The notes under the pieces: generated by a model
Seen by the model: the letters and a program-made list of their open reading frames with translations, nothing else
Databases searched by the model: none
What the model was told of the DNA's origin: nothing
Source of the DNA: Pseudothauera nasutitermitis
GTDB lineage: Bacteria; Pseudomonadota; Gammaproteobacteria; Burkholderiales; Rhodocyclaceae
Length of the DNA: 64,000 bases
Assembly (NCBI RefSeq): GCF_004801295.1
Contig: NZ_SSOC01000005.1
Coordinates: 1-64,000, forward strand
Direction: 5' to 3'
In this document: piece after piece, positions 46,110 through 57,753 of the stretch
Position numbering within the stretch: the first letter of the stretch is position 1
Layout of the letters: every line of letters begins with the position of its first letter
Made by a program: the position numbers and the translations under genes

Positions 46110-47333
46110 ATGAGCACCTACCGCTACCGAGCCCGCGACGCCAGCGGCGCCCTGCGCGAGGGCACGCTGCAGGCCGATTCCGAACAGGCCGCCGCCGCCC
46201 AATTGCTGGACAGCGGCGCCAGCCCGCTGGAGATCGTCGAACAAGCCACGCAGGCCGGCAAGGGCCGGCTGGGCGCCAGCCTGTTCGAGCGCAAGGTGCA
46301 GCTCGACGACCTGATCCTGTTCAGCCGGCAGATGTACAGCATCACCAAGGCCGGCGTGCCCATCATCCAGGGCCTCGCCCGCCTGGCGGACTCCACCCCC
46401 AACCCGCGCTTCGCCGCCATCCTGCGCGAAATCTCGCGCGACCTCGAAGGCGGGCGCGACATCTCCGGCGCCTTCGCCCGCCACGCCGACGTGTTCGGCA
46501 CGCTCTACGTCAGCATCCTGCGCGTGGGCGAAATGACCGGGCAGATCGAAACGGCCTTCCAGAGCATGTACGACTACCTGTCGCGCGACAAGGTGGTCAT
46601 CGACCGCGTCAAGGCCGCGATGCGCTATCCGATGTTCGTCATCATCGCCATTTGCGCGGCCATCGGCATCATCACGGTAAAAGTCATTCCCGCCTTCGCA
46701 GGCGTGTTCGCCAGCTCCCATCTCGAATTACCGCTAGCAACCCGAGCCATTCTCGCCATATCGGATTTCGCCAGTCACTACTGGTCACTGCTTCTGGTCG
46801 CCATATCGTTGGGAATACTGGCCTTCAATCGCTGGACCGCCACCGAAAGCGGCCGCCTCACCTGGGACCGCTTCAAACTGCGCATCCCCAAGATCGGCGA
46901 CGTGCTGCTGCGCGCCACCCTGGCGCGCTTCACCCGCGCGCTCGGCGTGGCACTGACCGCCGGCGTGCCCATCACCCAGGCCCTGGCCGGCGTGGCACGC
47001 GCCTGCGGCAACATGCACATCGCCGAGAAAATCCTCGCCATGCGCACCGGCGTGGAACGCGGCGACTCGCTGCTGCGCACCGCCGCCGGCGCCCAGGTGT
47101 TCACCCCGGTGGTACTGCAGATGATGGCCGTCGGCGAGGAAACCGGCCAACTCGACACCATGATGCTGGAGGTGGCCGATTTCTACGACCGCGAGGTCGA
47201 ATACGACATCGCCAACCTCAGCGCCATCATCGAGCCGGTACTCACCGTGGTGGTCGGCATCATGGTGCTCGTCCTGGCCCTCGGCGTGTTCCTGCCGATG
47301 TGGGAACTTACCCAACTGGCAAGCCAGCGATGA
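46110..47333 (+). CDS. mshG: MSHA inner-membrane platform protein MshG (GspF/PilC family)
   Basis: A 407-residue polytopic protein with two GspF repeats (about 70-195 and 272-397) and three TM helices (near 172-193, 220-240, 377-397). Typical segments are FSRQMYSITKAGVPIIQGL and FTRALGVALTAGVPITQAL. It sits over the MshE hexamer and turns to add pilin. Codons 190-240 (about 46673-46820) use rare triplets (ATA, TTA, CTA, CGA) unlike the flanks. Confidence 0.93.
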   Translation: MSTYRYRARDASGALREGTLQADSEQAAAAQLLDSGASPLEIVEQATQAGKGRLGASLFERKVQLDDLILFSRQMYSITKAGVPIIQGLARLADSTPNPRFAAILREISRDLEGGRDISGAFARHADVFGTLYVSILRVGEMTGQIETAFQSMYDYLSRDKVVIDRVKAAMRYPMFVIIAICAAIGIITVKVIPAFAGVFASSHLELPLATRAILAISDFASHYWSLLLVAISLGILAFNRWTATESGRLTWDRFKLRIPKIGDVLLRATLARFTRALGVALTAGVPITQALAGVARACGNMHIAEKILAMRTGVERGDSLLRTAAGAQVFTPVVLQMMAVGEETGQLDTMMLEVADFYDREVEYDIANLSAIIEPVLTVVVGIMVLVLALGVFLPMWELTQLASQR

Positions 47334-47443
47334 ACGGCCAAACCCGTCACGAGCGTGACGTATTTCACGCCCACGACATCCGGAGGCATCCGGCCGCTGG
47401 GCTATACTCAACCAAAGTCGTACTTGAAGAAGGGGTATTCGAC

Positions 47444-47932
47444 ATGTCGCACCATCAACGCCAGAAAGGCTTCACGCTGATCGAGCTGATTATCGTGCTG
47501 GTCATTCTCGGCATTCTCGCCGCCATCGCCATCCCTCGCTTTATTTCACTGCAGCGCGAGGCACGCATCGCCACTGTGGATTCCTATTTCACCGCGCTAC
47601 GATCCGGCACGAATCTCGTATTCGCCAAGAGTGCCGCTGCTGGCCTGAATACTGCCGCCGCAGCCTGCGTCAATCTGGAAACCGGTGCCACAGCAGCCAC
47701 GCACGGCGATGCCGCCTGCAACGTCGGCACCCAAGGCGTCAATACCGTGTACGGCTACCCTGCGGCCGCGCAGAACAGCCTCTCCCCGTTGTTCGATGAT
47801 TTGTCGGCACGCTGGAGCTTTTCCGGTGGCACCGCCCAACTCGACGCCATCGCCACCTGCAGTGTCGCCTATGTCGCCCCCACGGCCGCCGGAGGGCGTC
47901 CGACCATCACCCGCGACGTTACGGGCTGCTGA
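47444..47932 (+). CDS. mshB: type IV pilin, MshB-like
   Basis: A 162-residue prepilin. Leader MSHHQRQKG is cut before [19 protein letters not shown], the class III signal with G-1, F+1 and E+5. The C-terminal domain has paired cysteines. It is the first pilin after mshG; in known loci mshB precedes mshA, and mshF would lie between mshG and mshB but is absent here (110-bp gap). A GAAGAAGGGG site precedes the ATG. Confidence 0.85.
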   Translation: MSHHQRQKGFTLIELIIVLVILGILAAIAIPRFISLQREARIATVDSYFTALRSGTNLVFAKSAAAGLNTAAAACVNLETGATAATHGDAACNVGTQGVNTVYGYPAAAQNSLSPLFDDLSARWSFSGGTAQLDAIATCSVAYVAPTAAGGRPTITRDVTGC

Positions 47933-47964
47933 ACGTTTTGTTTTACCGACTGGAGTATCCAAGC

Positions 47965-48378
47965 ATGAAACAGCAACAAGGCTTCACCCTGATCGAACTG
48001 GTCATCGTCATCGTCATTCTCGGCATTCTGGCGGCAGTGGCGGTGCCGAGGTTCGTCGACCTCTCGGTCGATGCGGAAAGAGCGGCCACGCAAGGCGTCG
48101 CTGGCGCACTGAGTTCGGGTTCGGTGATCAACCTTGCCGCGCGCCGCGCCGGCAATGCCCAGGCTACGGCACTGAACGCCGCAAACATCTGCACTGCGAC
48201 CATTTTGAATCCGCTGATGACCGGGGATCCGTTTGTCGATGCCACTCCGACCAACCAGCAGTACACCATCACTGGTACGGGCGATTGCACGGCGGCTACG
48301 GCTAATGATGTGGTTACCTGCACGGTAAACTCCCAAAACAGCCAGACCGCAGACGCTCAGATTTTCTGCGCTCGCTGA
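47965..48378 (+). CDS. mshA: major MSHA pilin MshA-like
   Basis: A 137-residue prepilin with the short leader MKQQQG cut before [19 protein letters not shown]. Short length, small Ala/Thr/Asn-rich head and a C-terminal disulfide pair (CTVNS...IFC) suit a major pilin. Its place after mshB and before a strong hairpin also suits high expression. GGAG lies 11 nt upstream of the ATG. Confidence 0.85.
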   Translation: MKQQQGFTLIELVIVIVILGILAAVAVPRFVDLSVDAERAATQGVAGALSSGSVINLAARRAGNAQATALNAANICTATILNPLMTGDPFVDATPTNQQYTITGTGDCTAATANDVVTCTVNSQNSQTADAQIFCAR

Positions 48379-48393
48379 TCTACGGCACGCTTC

Positions 48394-48425
48394 ACGAACA
48401 TGGCGCATATCAGCGCCATGTTCGT
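48394..48425 (+). terminator. 13-bp perfect hairpin after the major pilin gene
   Basis: ACGAACATGGCGC pairs perfectly with GCGCCATGTTCGT around a 6-nt loop, 15 bp past the mshA stop. No T-run follows, so partial termination or 3'-end protection of the mshA message is likely, giving excess pilin over the minor pilins downstream. Confidence 0.7.
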
Positions 48426-48497
48426 ACTTGGCTCCGCTTGCGACCCATGTGCGCCCGGCACCATGCCATCCCTTGCCGCTCCGTGCCTCCCAACGCC

Positions 48498-48938
48498 ATG
48501 GAACGCGGCTTCACCCTGATCGAACTCGTCCTCGTCATCATCGTGCTGGGTATTCTGGCTGCTGTTGCATATCCCAGACTGAACACCGCGGAGTTCGATG
48601 AATACGGCTACAGGGAAGAAGCAGCCTCCGCATTACGCTACGCGCGCCAAGTCGCGGTAGCACGCAATAGCACCGTGACTGCGGTGTTCGGCAACGGTGC
48701 ATATCGCATTTGTGCCGCTAATGATTGCCCAGCGAACGGGGGCGCCTACTTGCTTAATCCGGGTAACGGCAGACTATGGAATGGCGCTACCCAAGGACAA
48801 GGGCTCGCCCCAGCCGGCGTTCAGGTCAGCAACGCCACTTTGTCGTTCGACGGACTGGGGCGGCCGAATACCGGAACAGTCATAGCCATCGGAGGGCGCA
48901 ACATTGCCGTGGAAGCCAACACAGGCCATGTACGCTGA
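48498..48938 (+). CDS. mshC: minor pilin MshC-like
   Basis: A 146-residue prepilin with leader MERG cut before FTLIELVLVIIVLGILAAV. The GspH-like head (ALRYARQVAVARNST) fits a minor pilin. Start choice is uncertain: an in-frame ATG at 48438 would give a 24-residue leader, and neither has a clear ribosome site. The 3' end overlaps mshD by 11 bp. The pilin has two cysteines (CAANDC). Confidence 0.8.
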   Translation: MERGFTLIELVLVIIVLGILAAVAYPRLNTAEFDEYGYREEAASALRYARQVAVARNSTVTAVFGNGAYRICAANDCPANGGAYLLNPGNGRLWNGATQGQGLAPAGVQVSNATLSFDGLGRPNTGTVIAIGGRNIAVEANTGHVR

Positions 48939-49371
48939 ACGCCTCCGCTCCCTTGGATTCACACTGATCGAATTGATCGTCGTGATCGTCGTACTGGCCG
49001 CCGGCCTGGTCGGCATTCTCGTGGTATTCAACCAGACCGTGGCGCGCAGCGCCGACCCCATGCTCCAGCAACAGGCCATTGCCGCTGCTGAAGGCTACAT
49101 GGAAGAAATCCTGAGCATGCGCTGCCCTGGCAGTGACGGTGCGGCACGCGGCGCGCGCGAATTCGCCCTGGACTACGATGGCACCAACGAAGTCCCGCGC
49201 AACATGGCCGGCGCGCCGATCGCCGCGCTCGGCGCATACAACGTGGCAGTGCAAGTCACTACGCTGACAGTGGATCCTCCCGTCGGCGAACCCGGCTGCC
49301 GCATCCGCGTCACGGTCACCGGCCCCGATGGCGCGCGCAGCCAGTTGGCCGGTTTCCGCGCCAACGACTGA
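48928..49371 (+). CDS. mshD: minor pilin MshD-like
   Basis: A 147-residue prepilin with leader MYAERLRSLG cut before FTLIELIVVIVVLAAGLVG. PilV/GspI-like (AGLVGILVVFNQTVARSAD, AAEGYMEEIL). An earlier TTG at 48904 is in frame but the ATG at 48928 gives a normal leader. It overlaps mshC by 11 bp and is followed by mshO after 11 bp. Confidence 0.82.
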   Translation: MYAERLRSLGFTLIELIVVIVVLAAGLVGILVVFNQTVARSADPMLQQQAIAAAEGYMEEILSMRCPGSDGAARGAREFALDYDGTNEVPRNMAGAPIAALGAYNVAVQVTTLTVDPPVGEPGCRIRVTVTGPDGARSQLAGFRAND

Positions 49372-49382
49372 GGGGAGCGACG

Positions 49383-50230
49383 ATGAACCGCTCCCGCCCG
49401 CCTCCGCATACCGCCGGCTTCACCCTGGTGGAGTTGGTCATCGTCATCATCATTCTGGCCATCCTCGGCGGGCTGACCGTCGGCATCCTGCTCAACCCTT
49501 TCCAGGCCTTCCAGGACCAGGCCAACCGCGCTCAACTGGTAGTGGAAGCCGACCTGGCACTGACCCGTATGGTGCGCGAACTGCGCATGGCATTGCCCAA
49601 CAGCGTGCGGGTGGGCGGCGGCGGGCAGTACATCGAATTCATCCCCACCCTCGCAGGGGGGCGCTATCGCGCGCGCCCTGATCCAAATTCAACGCAGCCA
49701 GCCGACCAAGACCGACTCGATTTCGGCGGCGACACGTCCTTCCAGATACTTGGACCACTGCTCAGCGGCACAACGGACATCAGCCAGCTTCCGGGGCGAC
49801 GCCTGGTCATCTACAACGCTTCTGCGGACGGCAGCAGTCCCGCCAGTGCCTATACGCCGAACTCGAACTGGAGCACGGTCAATGCTTTCGACCCCGACAC
49901 CGGCATCCTGAGTTTTACCAGCAAGATTTTCCCGTTTGCCTCCCTCGAAAGCCAGCGATTCGACATCGTCGATACGCCGGTCAGCTTTTTCTGCAGCAAC
50001 GGCACTTTGTGGCGTGCCGACAGCTACGGTTTTTCGGCCAATCAGCCAATCACCGCAGCAGCGTTCAACAGCGGCAATGTGCGAGTATTGGCGGAAGGCG
50101 GAGCAACCTGCACGTTCGCGTACCAGGCCGGCGATCACGTCCGCAATGGCGTGGCCAGCCTGCGCCTGACGCTGACCCGCAACAATGAGACCATCACCCT
50201 GCTCTACCAGGCCCAAGTGGTGAACGCACC

Positions 50231-50234
<4 letters not shown>
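49383..50234 (+). CDS. mshO: minor pilin MshO
   Basis: A 283-residue PilW/GspJ-like minor pilin. Leader MNRSRPPPHTAG is cut before FTLVELVIVIIILAILGGL. The large beta-rich head contains two cysteines (FFCSNGT, GATCTFAY). It should belong to the initiation or tip complex. GGGGAGCG precedes the ATG. It overlaps mshP by 4 bp. Confidence 0.88.
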
Positions 50235-54378
<4,144 letters not shown>

Positions 54379-54600
54379 GACGCGGCGGGCAGGCGGGCGG
54401 GGGATCGCGCCAGGCAGCTTGAGGGGCGGCTGTCGCTGCGCAGCCCGGTCGATGTGTACCTGGCGGCTGGCATGGCGGCGCATCTGTTGTACACGGCACG
54501 CCGGACCGAGGCGGAAAGCCGGGCCGTACCTCGCGGATGAGGCGGCATTTGCCAGGTTCGTCCCCGGCCGGGCCGGTGCCGGCCTGGACGTGTCACCAAT
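54379..54600. other. intergenic region after mshQ, no supported gene
   Basis: 222 bp. Directly after the mshQ stop the same frame stays open to 54540 and reads like protein (RLSLRSPVDVYLAAGMAAHL), which could be a remnant of a longer or neighbouring gene. A TGTCAC motif lies at 54591. No terminator hairpin with T-run was seen for the msh operon. Confidence 0.35.
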
Positions 54601-54789
54601 TCAAGCGGCTTTCTTGGCCAGATCGTTCTGTGCGCGCTTGCTCACGGACAGGATTTCGATGCCGACAAGGGTTCCGCTTTCATCGTAGTCGGCGATGATG
54701 CCGGGCTCGATTTCACGGGTGGAGGCGACTTCCTTTTCGGAGATTCCGACGTAGGCGCAGTCTGCGATGGGATCGAACTCAAGTTTCAT
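54601..54789 (-). CDS. DUF2283 family protein
   Basis: A 62-residue acidic protein: MKLEFDPIADCAYVGI then EIEPGIIADYDESGTLVGIEIL. This is the DUF2283 pattern (Y-D---D-LYI...V-D-D--G-V-GIEIL). Often encoded beside a DUF4258 protein, as here, and suspected to be a toxin-antitoxin-like pair. It overlaps the upstream gene by 11 bp. Function not established. Confidence 0.8.
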   Translation of the reverse strand: MKLEFDPIADCAYVGISEKEVASTREIEPGIIADYDESGTLVGIEILSVSKRAQNDLAKKAA

Positions 54790-54991
54790 GGCTGTCTGCC
54801 TCTTCGAAGCAGGCGGTGATGATGAAGGGCGGATTCGTCGTTTCCTTGTAGATCACGCGCAGCACTTTGAACCGTTCCGGGACATAGAGCAGGGCGTGGG
54901 CTAGTTCTGGATCGTCGTGGTCGGGCTCGATCCGCAGTGGATTCTCCAGGGCGGCCTGGACCCACTCGGTGCGGACCTTCCGCTGCGCCAA
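54779..54991 (-). CDS. DUF4258 family protein, 5' end uncertain
   Basis: About 70 residues from a TTG at 54991 (QRKVRTEWVQAALENPLRI, then LYVPERFKVLRVIYKE). The family normally begins with a TxHAxxRxxxR helix. Here that helix (LTEHAKKRLAQRK) is in frame but upstream of the TTG, and no ATG or GTG opens it before a stop. So either a CTG start is used or the start has been lost by mutation. Pairs with DUF2283 downstream. Confidence 0.65.
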   Translation of the reverse strand: MAQRKVRTEWVQAALENPLRIEPDHDDPELAHALLYVPERFKVLRVIYKETTNPPFIITACFEEADSHET

Positions 54992-55262
54992 GCGTTTCTT
55001 GGCGTGTTCAGTCAGGCATGAATTCCATGGGATGTTCCTGGCTGGACTGGTGACAGACGTAGCTGCTCAATGGACCTGTTTGTCACCGAGCCGGACTCTA
55101 CCACCGTTTTAGTGACAGAACCGCCAGGGCAGGGCCAAGGCACAGAGGGCCATCGCATGAAAGGCCGTGCCCAGGCCAGTCACATGCCGGCTGGCGGCAG
55201 CTCCTCGCGCCGGCGCCGTGCTTTTTCGGCATAATTCCCCCAGCCAACCGGGAGGGAAGACG
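54992..55262. other. intergenic region with evenly spaced TGTCAC/GTGACA motifs
   Basis: 271 bp without a gene. GTGACA (55050), TGTCAC (55081) and GTGACA (55112) lie exactly 31 bp apart; another TGTCAC is at 54591 on the far side of the DUF pair. Such repeated short motifs resemble multiple terminal repeats of IS21-type ends, so this may be an insertion-sequence scar. GGGAGGGAAG before 55263 is the parA ribosome site. Confidence 0.4.
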
Positions 55263-56042
55263 ATGCGACGCGTGGTGTTCAATCAGAAGGGCGGAGTGGG
55301 CAAATCCACCATCACCTGCAACCTGGCCGCCATCGGCGCGCACCAGGGGCTGCGCACGCTGGTGGTCGATCTGGACCCGCAGGGCAATTCCACCCAGTAC
55401 CTGCTGGGCGCCGACGGTGCGGACCAGGACGTCACGCTGGCCGATTTCTTCGACCAGACGCTCAACTTCAAGCTCAACCCCAAGGCCACCGAGGAGTTCA
55501 TCGTGGCCTCGCCGTTCGAGGGCCTGCACGTGATGCCCTCGCACCCGCAGCTGGAAGAGCTGCAGGGCAAGCTGGAATCGCGCTACAAGATCTACAAGCT
55601 GCGCGACGCGCTGGACGAACTCTCGGGCGACTACGACTGCGTGTGGATCGACACGCCGCCGGCGCTCAACTTCTACACCCGCTCGGCGCTGATCGCCGCC
55701 AACGCCTGCCTGATCCCCTTCGACTGCGACGATTTCTCGCGCCGCGCGCTGTACGCGCTGCTGGAAAACGTGGAAGAGATCAAGGCGGACCACAACCGCG
55801 ACCTGGCCGTGGAAGGCATCGTGGTGAACCAGTTCCAGCCGCGCGCCACCCTGCCGCGCAAGGTGGTGGAAGAGCTGGTGGCCGAGGGCCTGCCGGTGCT
55901 GGAGCCGTATCTGTCGGCCTCGGTGAAGATCAAGGAATCCCACGAGCAGGCCAGGCCGATGATCCACCTGGACTCGCGCCACAAGCTGTCGCAGGAGTTC
56001 ATCGATCTGCACGATACGCTGGCGCGCAGGTACGGGGCTTGA
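55263..56042 (+). CDS. ParA-family ATPase, orphan
   Basis: A 259-residue ATPase with the deviant Walker A NQKGGVGKST, VVDLDPQGNST and CVWIDTPPAL, all of ParA/Soj type. There is no parB or parS-like repeat next to it, so it is not a standard chromosome partition pair. Orphan ParA proteins place various cargoes. The ATG at 55263 follows GGGAGGGAAG; an upstream start at 55167 would add a non-conserved tail. High GC and ordinary codon use suggest a resident gene. Confidence 0.85.
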   Translation: MRRVVFNQKGGVGKSTITCNLAAIGAHQGLRTLVVDLDPQGNSTQYLLGADGADQDVTLADFFDQTLNFKLNPKATEEFIVASPFEGLHVMPSHPQLEELQGKLESRYKIYKLRDALDELSGDYDCVWIDTPPALNFYTRSALIAANACLIPFDCDDFSRRALYALLENVEEIKADHNRDLAVEGIVVNQFQPRATLPRKVVEELVAEGLPVLEPYLSASVKIKESHEQARPMIHLDSRHKLSQEFIDLHDTLARRYGA

Positions 56043-56128
56043 GTGGCGGGCGGGCCTTGCCCGATCCGAACGCGCTTCCTGGATCATGCCCATAATCTGG
56101 CCAACCAAATCGCTCAGGAAGTACCGCG

Positions 56129-56383
56129 ATGAGGACCGTTCCCGTCTATGAAGCCAAAACCAGGCTTTCCGAGCTGCTCGCCGCAGTGGAACACGGCGAG
56201 CAGGTGACCATCACCCGCCACGGACGCGCAATCGCCCGTCTCGTTTCGGCCGTCGAGGCCGACGCATCGGTGCAGTCGCAACGCCAGCGGGTCGTCGGCG
56301 CCTTTGCGCGGCTCCGCGAGTTGCGCAAAGGGGTAAGCCTGGGGCAGGAACTCAGGGAGGCCATGGAAGAGGGGCGCGACTGA
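56129..56383 (+). CDS. Phd/YefM-family antitoxin, orphaned
   Basis: An 84-residue antitoxin: VPVYEAKTRLSELLAAVEHGEQVTITRHGRAIARLV is the complete Phd DNA-binding fold; the C-terminal ~35 residues (RLRELRKGVSLGQELREAMEEG) are the toxin-binding part used by VapC partners. The stop overlaps an ATG (TGATG) where a vapC should begin, but that gene is cut off. The antitoxin itself appears intact. Confidence 0.88.
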   Translation: MRTVPVYEAKTRLSELLAAVEHGEQVTITRHGRAIARLVSAVEADASVQSQRQRVVGAFARLRELRKGVSLGQELREAMEEGRD

Positions 56384-56423
56384 TGCCCTTCGTACTGAGA
56401 AGCGCAGGCGGCGCCTCCCCGGT
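56383..56423 (+). pseudogene. vapC remnant, first codons only
   Basis: The ATG overlapping the antitoxin stop opens MPFVL, the usual beginning of VapC toxins (MPFVLDxS). After the fifth codon the sequence no longer resembles a PIN domain (no DxS), and from 56424 it is the 3' end of the convergent fic gene. A deletion or insertion has replaced the toxin. Confidence 0.4.
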
Positions 56424-57548
56424 TTACACCCGGACCTGCCGCATCAGCGGCTCGAAGCGATACATCGCAGAACGCCGCCCGGACGCCTCCCGCACCGTCT
56501 GCAACAGGCCTTCCTGTAGCAGTACCCTGGTAAAGCGGGCTGCGGTCTGCACTGGGATGCTGGCATTACGGGTGAAGCGGCTGTTGCTGAAAACCGGGTT
56601 GGTGAACAGGTAGTCCAGCGCCGCAACGGCATACTTGGAGGCCAGCAGTTCCGCAAAGATCGGCTTCATCTCCGCGTAGAAATCGCTGATCGCCCGCGCC
56701 GCCTCCAGGTTGCGCACCGCTTGCTGTTCGACGGCCGCCAGAAAGAACAGGCACCAGCCATCCCAGTCGTTCTCGGCCGATACCTTGCGCAACCGTTCCA
56801 GATACTCATCCTTGTGGTCTTCGAAGTAGCGGCTGATGTAGAAGTGGGGAGCGGCAATGACCTTGCCCTGCCATAGCATGAGCGTTATCAGCATGCGTCC
56901 CACCCGGCCGTTGCCATCCTCAAAGGGGTGCAAGGCTTCGAACTCCGCATGCGCGAGCGCGGTGCGCAGCAGCACCGGCATGGATTCGTCACTGATGAGC
57001 CGGAACAGGCTTTCCATGCCCACGGGCAGATGCTCCGGCGCAATCGGCACGAAACTCACTTGCCGGCTGCCGCGCTCGCCAATGTAGTTTTGCTCGCGCT
57101 TGTAGGCCCCCGGAGACTTGTTGGCGCCGCGCCCGAAGGACAGCAACTGGCGGTGGATGCTTTTCAGCAGGGATTCGGACAAGGATTGGCCCTGCTCCAT
57201 CCGTAGCTGGGCGGTATTCAGGGCGCGCCGGTACAACGCGGTTTCGATCGCGTCGGAGCGAAACTCGTGTGAGGCATTCACATCGTCCTCGCCAAACTCG
57301 GCCTCCAGTTGAAGGATCTCGTCCAGCGTGCTGATGGTGCCTTCCATACGCGAGGAGACCACGGCCTCCTGGCCTCGCAGGGGCGCCAGAAAGAGTTCGC
57401 TGTTGTGCAGACCGCTCAGCATCTGATCGTAGCGGGCGAGCGCCGAAGTGGCCCCCAGCAAGGGTTGCATCAGACGCGCCAGATCGAGCCGGGCAGGTGG
57501 AAAGTGGCCGAGGTGGTAGTGGACTGCCTGGCTGATATCAAAGCTCAT
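56424..57548 (-). CDS. Fic family protein (class II, AMPylator-like)
   Basis: A 374-residue protein. Fic core motif HPFEDGNGRVGR (H207 catalytic). An N-terminal inhibitory motif SSRMEGT (SxxxEG, E69) makes it class II. A C-terminal winged-helix domain (about 300-370) is usual in this subgroup. Fic enzymes transfer AMP or other nucleotides to hydroxyl groups of target proteins. The ATG at 57548 was chosen over a TTG four codons upstream. Target unknown. Confidence 0.9.
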   Translation of the reverse strand: MSFDISQAVHYHLGHFPPARLDLARLMQPLLGATSALARYDQMLSGLHNSELFLAPLRGQEAVVSSRMEGTISTLDEILQLEAEFGEDDVNASHEFRSDAIETALYRRALNTAQLRMEQGQSLSESLLKSIHRQLLSFGRGANKSPGAYKREQNYIGERGSRQVSFVPIAPEHLPVGMESLFRLISDESMPVLLRTALAHAEFEALHPFEDGNGRVGRMLITLMLWQGKVIAAPHFYISRYFEDHKDEYLERLRKVSAENDWDGWCLFFLAAVEQQAVRNLEAARAISDFYAEMKPIFAELLASKYAVAALDYLFTNPVFSNSRFTRNASIPVQTAARFTRVLLQEGLLQTVREASGRRSAMYRFEPLMRQVRV

Positions 57549-57575
57549 TTTCGCGTGCAAAATATCATCAAAAGC

Positions 57576-57694
57576 TCTTGTTGTTTACGTATACGCCATT
57601 TTTCAACAACAAGAAAGCTAGCTGATGATGAGTGATCGACAAGCACGTTTGTCGTTAAAATTTTTCACGACGTCAACGACAAGCGGATTTGTTG
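57576..57694. promoter_or_regulatory. repeat-rich promoter region of fic
   Basis: The A/T-rich gap between fic and uvrD holds an inverted repeat TCTTGTTGTT / AACAACAAGA (57576-57585, 57605-57614) and two copies of an 18-bp motif, CGACAAGCACGTTTGTCG (57637) and CGACAAGCGGATTTGTTG (57677), exactly 40 bp apart. The first copy is itself an inverted repeat. They look like operators, perhaps bound by the Fic winged-helix domain. Confidence 0.5.
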
Positions 57695-57753
57695 CTCACC
57701 TGTAAACATCGAGCTCGGTTGTCTTCAAGATTTCCCGGCTTTTGCAACACAAC

